Origin: Gammaproteobacteria bacterium
Lineage (GTDB): Bacteria; Pseudomonadota; Gammaproteobacteria; Nitrosococcales; Methylophagaceae
Assembly: GCA_003645385.1 (NCBI GenBank)
Contig: QNEY01000102.1
Span: 1-6,466 of the forward strand
Length of the DNA: 6,466 nucleotides
Direction of reading: 5' to 3'
The notes under the pieces are model-generated. The model was not told where the DNA came from, made no database searches, and was given only the letters and a program-made list of their open reading frames with translations. This document shows positions 3,434 through 6,466 of the stretch, in pieces. The translations under genes were made by a program, and so were the position numbers. Position 1 is the stretch's first letter, and every line of letters begins with the position of its first letter.

Positions 3434-5145
3434 ACTATTTTATCTGCTCCTAATGGTATCGTTATACAAATGGAAACACCTTCACCCAGTGCACTCTCCA
3501 ACTTAAATTCTCCACCCATACTATGTGCTCGTTCACGCATACCTAATAATCCAAAATCAACATCTGAATGAAAATCATCTATTACCATACCTTTTCCATT
3601 ATCTCGAATATTCAGTACTAATTGATCTTGCCCACCACTATCATGTTCGTTAGTCACTGAAATGGCAATCTGGGAAGCATCGGCATGACGAACGGCATTA
3701 GTGATTGATTCCTGCACAACTCTAAATACTGTCATATTCATCATTTCGTTCAAATTATCCAAACCAGCTGAAACATGTAATTTGAAATCAATATCCGGTT
3801 GACGCAATTGCCAAGCAGAAATACTTTCTTCCAATGTCGCTATTAGCCCTAAATCATCTAGCGGGCTTGGACGCAAATAAGTAATCATATTATGCACCAC
3901 ATCATAAATATGACTGGCAACATCTATAATAGCTTGCGCACTAGTAAAGGCCTTCGGTTCTGTTTGCTCTGTTCTATTTCGGATTAACACTGCATCTGTT
4001 TTAATAGCTGTTAAACATTGCCCTAATTCATCGTGTAACTCTCGAGCCAAATGACGACGTTCAGCCTCCTGAACTTCCGACATATGTTGTGCTAATAATC
4101 GTGTTTCTCTAAGTTGATTTGCTGCTGCTTCCGCTTCCTTATGATCTGTTATGTCCCGCAAAGTACAAATCACTCCAGAAATGGTCTTATCGGTATCCAT
4201 CAACCTCACTGTAGAGAGCAATATTGATACTGTATTGCCCTTTGGTTGTGGAAAACTTGTCTCTAGGTTTTCCACAACTGAACAGTTTTCTAATACCTCG
4301 GTAATTTGTTGTTGATTATCCGAAAAACCTAAATTAGCTAATTTTCTTCCTAACAAATTAGATGCTGGCTGCCCAAGCAACTGTTCCGAAGCTGGATTAC
4401 AAAGTAAAATATTGCCAGCTCGGTCTAGCGATAAAATAGCATCACCTGACTGCTGGACTAACACCGCCAAACGTCTATTTTGTTCTATACTTTGCTCTAA
4501 TGCTTGCCCCATACGATTAAATGTTTGACCAATTTGATCCATTTCTGCTAACGAAAATTCAGGAAGGCGTATATGTAAATCACCACGTTCAAATCCAGCC
4601 AGTGCATCCAATAGACGCTGTAAAGGCCGTATTAACCAATCAACACCCCAATATAAAAACAAGCCTACAAAAACAAATATCCCAAAACCTAGTGCAAAAA
4701 TACTTCTGATATCAATCCAGCGTTCACCTATCTCATGAATAGGTGCTGCATAAATCACCATCCGTCCCTCACCAAATTGTTTTGATAATGGATTTACCTT
4801 AGGCAGTAATAAGTCAATAAACCATTCTGGCGGTTGTGTATCTATATATTCCTCTGGCTCACCTTCAAATAGCAACCCTTGTGAATCAAACAATAAAATA
4901 TGTAAACTCCGAATTTCACTTAATGCTTTAACTAACTGTTGCAGGTGCTCATATATACCTACATTTCTATTGAGTGTAGCTCCTGACAGTGAAACCGTTA
5001 TTAACCTTGCAGCTGAGGCCATGGTGTCTTCCACTTCTTCCCGTACTGACTGACGGGCATTTGATATCAAAACACCTGAACTAATTAATAGTGATGTAAT
5101 TAACAATATGGAAAAGAAGAGATTTACTTTTAATTTCAGACTCAT
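3430..5145 (-). CDS. Membrane sensor histidine kinase, HAMP-PAS-HisKA_3 type
   Basis: A 571-residue inner-membrane kinase. Transmembrane helix 1 is at about 7-27, a periplasmic part at about 29-146 and helix 2 at about 148-167. HAMP (about 168-220) and a PAS domain (about 225-335) follow. The HisKA_3 dimerisation domain has ERRHLARELHDELGQ with phosphoacceptor His371. The ATPase domain shows Asn483 in VVQESITNAVRHA, DNGKG at 515-519 and FGLLGMRERA from 531. This is the NarX/UhpB-like class that pairs with NarL-type regulators, and such a regulator follows in an ATGA overlap. The short first helix followed by SNARQSVREEVEDTM resembles the N-terminus of LapD/MoxY proteins, which suggests kinship with MoxY kinases of methanol oxidation. 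The gene overlaps soxZ by ATGA, so its periplasmic part may sense something linked to the SoxYZ carrier. The signal is unknown. Confidence 0.94.
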   Translation of the reverse strand: MSLKLKVNLFFSILLITSLLISSGVLISNARQSVREEVEDTMASAARLITVSLSGATLNRNVGIYEHLQQLVKALSEIRSLHILLFDSQGLLFEGEPEEYIDTQPPEWFIDLLLPKVNPLSKQFGEGRMVIYAAPIHEIGERWIDIRSIFALGFGIFVFVGLFLYWGVDWLIRPLQRLLDALAGFERGDLHIRLPEFSLAEMDQIGQTFNRMGQALEQSIEQNRRLAVLVQQSGDAILSLDRAGNILLCNPASEQLLGQPASNLLGRKLANLGFSDNQQQITEVLENCSVVENLETSFPQPKGNTVSILLSTVRLMDTDKTISGVICTLRDITDHKEAEAAANQLRETRLLAQHMSEVQEAERRHLARELHDELGQCLTAIKTDAVLIRNRTEQTEPKAFTSAQAIIDVASHIYDVVHNMITYLRPSPLDDLGLIATLEESISAWQLRQPDIDFKLHVSAGLDNLNEMMNMTVFRVVQESITNAVRHADASQIAISVTNEHDSGGQDQLVLNIRDNGKGMVIDDFHSDVDFGLLGMRERAHSMGGEFKLESALGEGVSICITIPLGADKIV

Positions 5146-5459
5146 TTTACCGTTGTTTCCACTGAACCTTTGGCTCCCAGATTATCGACCCAACGAATCA
5201 TAATTGTATCGCCCTGTTGACCTCCAACTAGTTGAAATGAGAAATAAGGATTGCGAGCTGTTGCAGTGCCACACTTGATTGTAAGCACTTCTCTGTCATT
5301 TCGCCAACACCTAATATCCTGGATAAATTCAGCAGGGATTAATTCTCCGGATTCATTTTCTGCTCGACCAGTGTGCATTGGATGAGCTAATAATATCCGC
5401 ACTAAAGTATTGCCAGCTTTTAATTTAGCGCGGATACGATCTTTTGATGGAATACCCAT
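5142..5459 (-). CDS. soxZ: SoxZ, thiosulfate-oxidation carrier subunit
   Basis: A 105-residue protein of the usual SoxZ length. SoxZ forms a heterodimer with SoxY in the periplasm, and the pair carries the sulfur substrate between Sox enzymes. Family features are the start IPSKDRIRAKLKAGNTLVR, the motif LLAHPMHTGR (24-32 region), the AEFI segment, and a C-terminal Ig-like strand pattern with NPYFSFQL and GDTIMIRWVDNLG. There is no signal peptide, as expected, because SoxZ is exported together with the Tat-targeted SoxY. Its ATG directly follows the soxY stop codon (TAA-ATG), with a GGGGGA stretch at the end of soxY serving as ribosome binding site. Its stop overlaps the kinase start as ATGA. 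No other sox genes (soxB, soxXA, soxCD) are in the window, so the partner enzymes are either elsewhere or this pair serves another role. Confidence 0.94.
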   Translation of the reverse strand: MGIPSKDRIRAKLKAGNTLVRILLAHPMHTGRAENESGELIPAEFIQDIRCWRNDREVLTIKCGTATARNPYFSFQLVGGQQGDTIMIRWVDNLGAKGSVETTVK

Positions 5460-5948
5460 TTAAGCACATCCCCCAATATCCACTTCGACAAAACGGGTTG
5501 TTTTGTATAATTTCCCCTCAGCACGGATGACCGCTATAACCTGAGAGTCTTCAGCAATTTTAATCATACTTGTAAATGGTAATTTGACTTCTGGCGTCAG
5601 CTCTAAACTCATTACTAGGGGAAAAGGATTTTTTTCAACTAATACTAATAATTGTTCAATATTTTCCAAATCACTTTGGATCTCAATCGGCACAGATGCA
5701 CCATTGATCGCATAACTTGGTGGTGCCCCGACTTTAAACTGTATTATCGTATTGTCAGCAATATCAGCTTGCCCAAGCAATGCTAACAAAGCATCTTCAA
5801 CTGCTTCAGCACTAAACGCATCAGTTGGCCAGTGAGCCAACAATTGCTGAGGTAACAACAAGCCACTTGTTGCAACTAATGCCAACGTTGATGCTGAGAT
5901 AGCTCCTTTTATAAGAACTCTTCGTTGTTCATTTAATTTATCAATCAT
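5460..5948 (-). CDS. soxY: SoxY, sulfur-carrying subunit with an atypical C-terminus
   Basis: A 162-residue periplasmic carrier that binds sulfur intermediates on a cysteine at the end of a flexible C-terminal arm. A Tat signal is visible: QRRVLIKGA (8-15) followed by a hydrophobic stretch to about residue 38. The mature part has the conserved NPFP (107-110), a LPFTSMIKIAEDSQVIAVI strand region and the end VEVDIGGCA. In typical SoxY the tail is GGCGG. Here Cys161 is followed by a single Ala and then stop, so the carrier Cys is retained but the last two glycines are replaced by one residue. The gene starts inside the stop of the upstream TPR gene (TAATG) and abuts soxZ. It could be a true thiosulfate carrier or one of the SoxYZ-like carriers found with quinoprotein dehydrogenases; the nearby pqqA genes make the second reading worth testing. 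Confidence 0.92.
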   Translation of the reverse strand: MIDKLNEQRRVLIKGAISASTLALVATSGLLLPQQLLAHWPTDAFSAEAVEDALLALLGQADIADNTIIQFKVGAPPSYAINGASVPIEIQSDLENIEQLLVLVEKNPFPLVMSLELTPEVKLPFTSMIKIAEDSQVIAVIRAEGKLYKTTRFVEVDIGGCA

Positions 5949-6466
5949 TATGACCCATTCATTTGTGCCAAGGTAATTTCTACATCTCGTAATCTGGAGC
6001 TGATTTTAGCCAATTGATATTCATCTCCCGTAGCAAAACCTGCTGCTAAACGCAATTGATCTGCTGCCTGTTTAAATCGACCCGAAATATAATAATACTC
6101 TGCCAACCAACGATGAGCCTGGCTTTTTTGACCCAAATCACCTTTAGCTTGAGCCATTAACTTGTATAACGTTCGTGATGGCCCCCCGACTTCTAACTGT
6201 TTAAATAACAAATTTGATGCTTGCTCTGGCAAATTGGCTTGTAATAAGGCATCAACCTGCTTGATAGTCAAAGCATGGTCGTCCGGATATAGCTTTTGGT
6301 TCTCATCATAAATTGCTAATGCATTTGACAGCCGTCCGACACCTATTTCTAGGTCTGCCAGTGCTAACTGATAACTCAACCTGTCATCATCCTGTTCAAT
6401 CAAAGATTGCAATATTTTTCTCGCGTGCGTGTAATTTCCTACCTCAGATAAGGCCAAGCTATAACC
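5948..6466 (-). CDS. C-terminal TPR part of a BepA/YfgC-like protein (partial)
   Basis: The coding frame is open to the window edge: the codons before 6457 read Gly-Tyr-Ser-Leu and join smoothly with the TPR sequence. The apparent start at 6457 (TTG) is therefore only an internal Leu and the true start is outside. The visible 172 or so residues are helical tetratricopeptide repeats, with alternating patterns such as ALSEVGNYTHARKIL, LADLEIGVGRLSNALAIY and AEYYYISGRFKQAADQLRLA. The ending YQLAKISSRLRDVEITLAQ resembles the C-terminus of BepA-type M48 metalloproteases, which act in the periplasm on outer-membrane protein quality control. The peptidase domain with its HExxH motif would be upstream and cannot be seen, so a TPR-only protein is possible. 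The TAATG overlap with soxY suggests coupled expression. Confidence 0.62.
   Translation of the reverse strand, partial: GYSLALSEVGNYTHARKILQSLIEQDDDRLSYQLALADLEIGVGRLSNALAIYDENQKLYPDDHALTIKQVDALLQANLPEQASNLLFKQLEVGGPSRTLYKLMAQAKGDLGQKSQAHRWLAEYYYISGRFKQAADQLRLAAGFATGDEYQLAKISSRLRDVEITLAQMNGS

Noticed and set aside
4521..4709. 62-codon plus-strand open frame inside the kinase gene
   Set aside because: It is antisense to the HAMP and second transmembrane region of the kinase; composition mirrors that region.
6455..6457. TTG start for the TPR gene
   Set aside because: The frame continues upstream to the window edge with residues (Gly-Tyr-Ser-Leu) that suit the TPR helix, so the gene is simply cut by the window.

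Overview
This is an AT-rich window (by eye about 40% GC) with every gene on the minus strand. It most likely comes from a methylotrophic and/or sulfur-oxidising gammaproteobacterium. The evidence is a SoxY-SoxZ carrier pair, a BepA-like TPR protein, a glutathione reductase/Prx5-type peroxiredoxin pair, and two copies of the PQQ precursor peptide gene pqqA. A Methylophaga-like or Thioglobus-like host would fit, but the sequence alone does not settle the genus.

In the direction of transcription, from high to low coordinates, the window opens inside a BepA/YfgC-like TPR coding region (6466-5948, start outside the window). It then runs through soxY (5948-5460), soxZ (5459-5142), a membrane histidine kinase (5145-3430) and a NarL/LuxR-type response regulator (3433-2789). 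Each junction overlaps or abuts (TAATG, TAA-ATG, ATGA, ATGA), so the five genes look like one translationally coupled operon. About 150 nt after the regulator lies a 23-residue pqqA (2638-2567) with its own leader and a rho-independent terminator.

A 183-nt intergenic region (2508-2326) then carries a good sigma70-type promoter and several inverted repeats. It leads into a single-domain peroxiredoxin (2325-1807), a strong intergenic terminator hairpin (1784-1750) and glutathione reductase (1721-366). Directly at the gor stop codon begins a second copy of the pqqA cassette: upstream box, leader, pqqA at 241-170, and terminator at 150-116. Nothing is recognisable in positions 1-110.

The most interesting content is too short for ordinary gene calling. 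Two pqqA genes encode the same PqqA peptide and sit in a roughly 258-bp duplicated cassette, downstream of two different operons and with no pqqBCDE in the window. The cassettes are nearly identical in the coding part (1 synonymous difference in 72 nt), conserved in a 19-bp upstream box, leader and terminator, and strongly diverged in between. This pattern suggests selection on those islands.

The kinase resembles MoxY-type kinases in its N-terminal organisation. One reading is that a SoxYZ carrier, a two-component system and PQQ precursor supply are tied together, perhaps controlling PQQ-dependent alcohol oxidation in a thiosulfate-using methylotroph. The gene order is directly seen; the functional link is inference.
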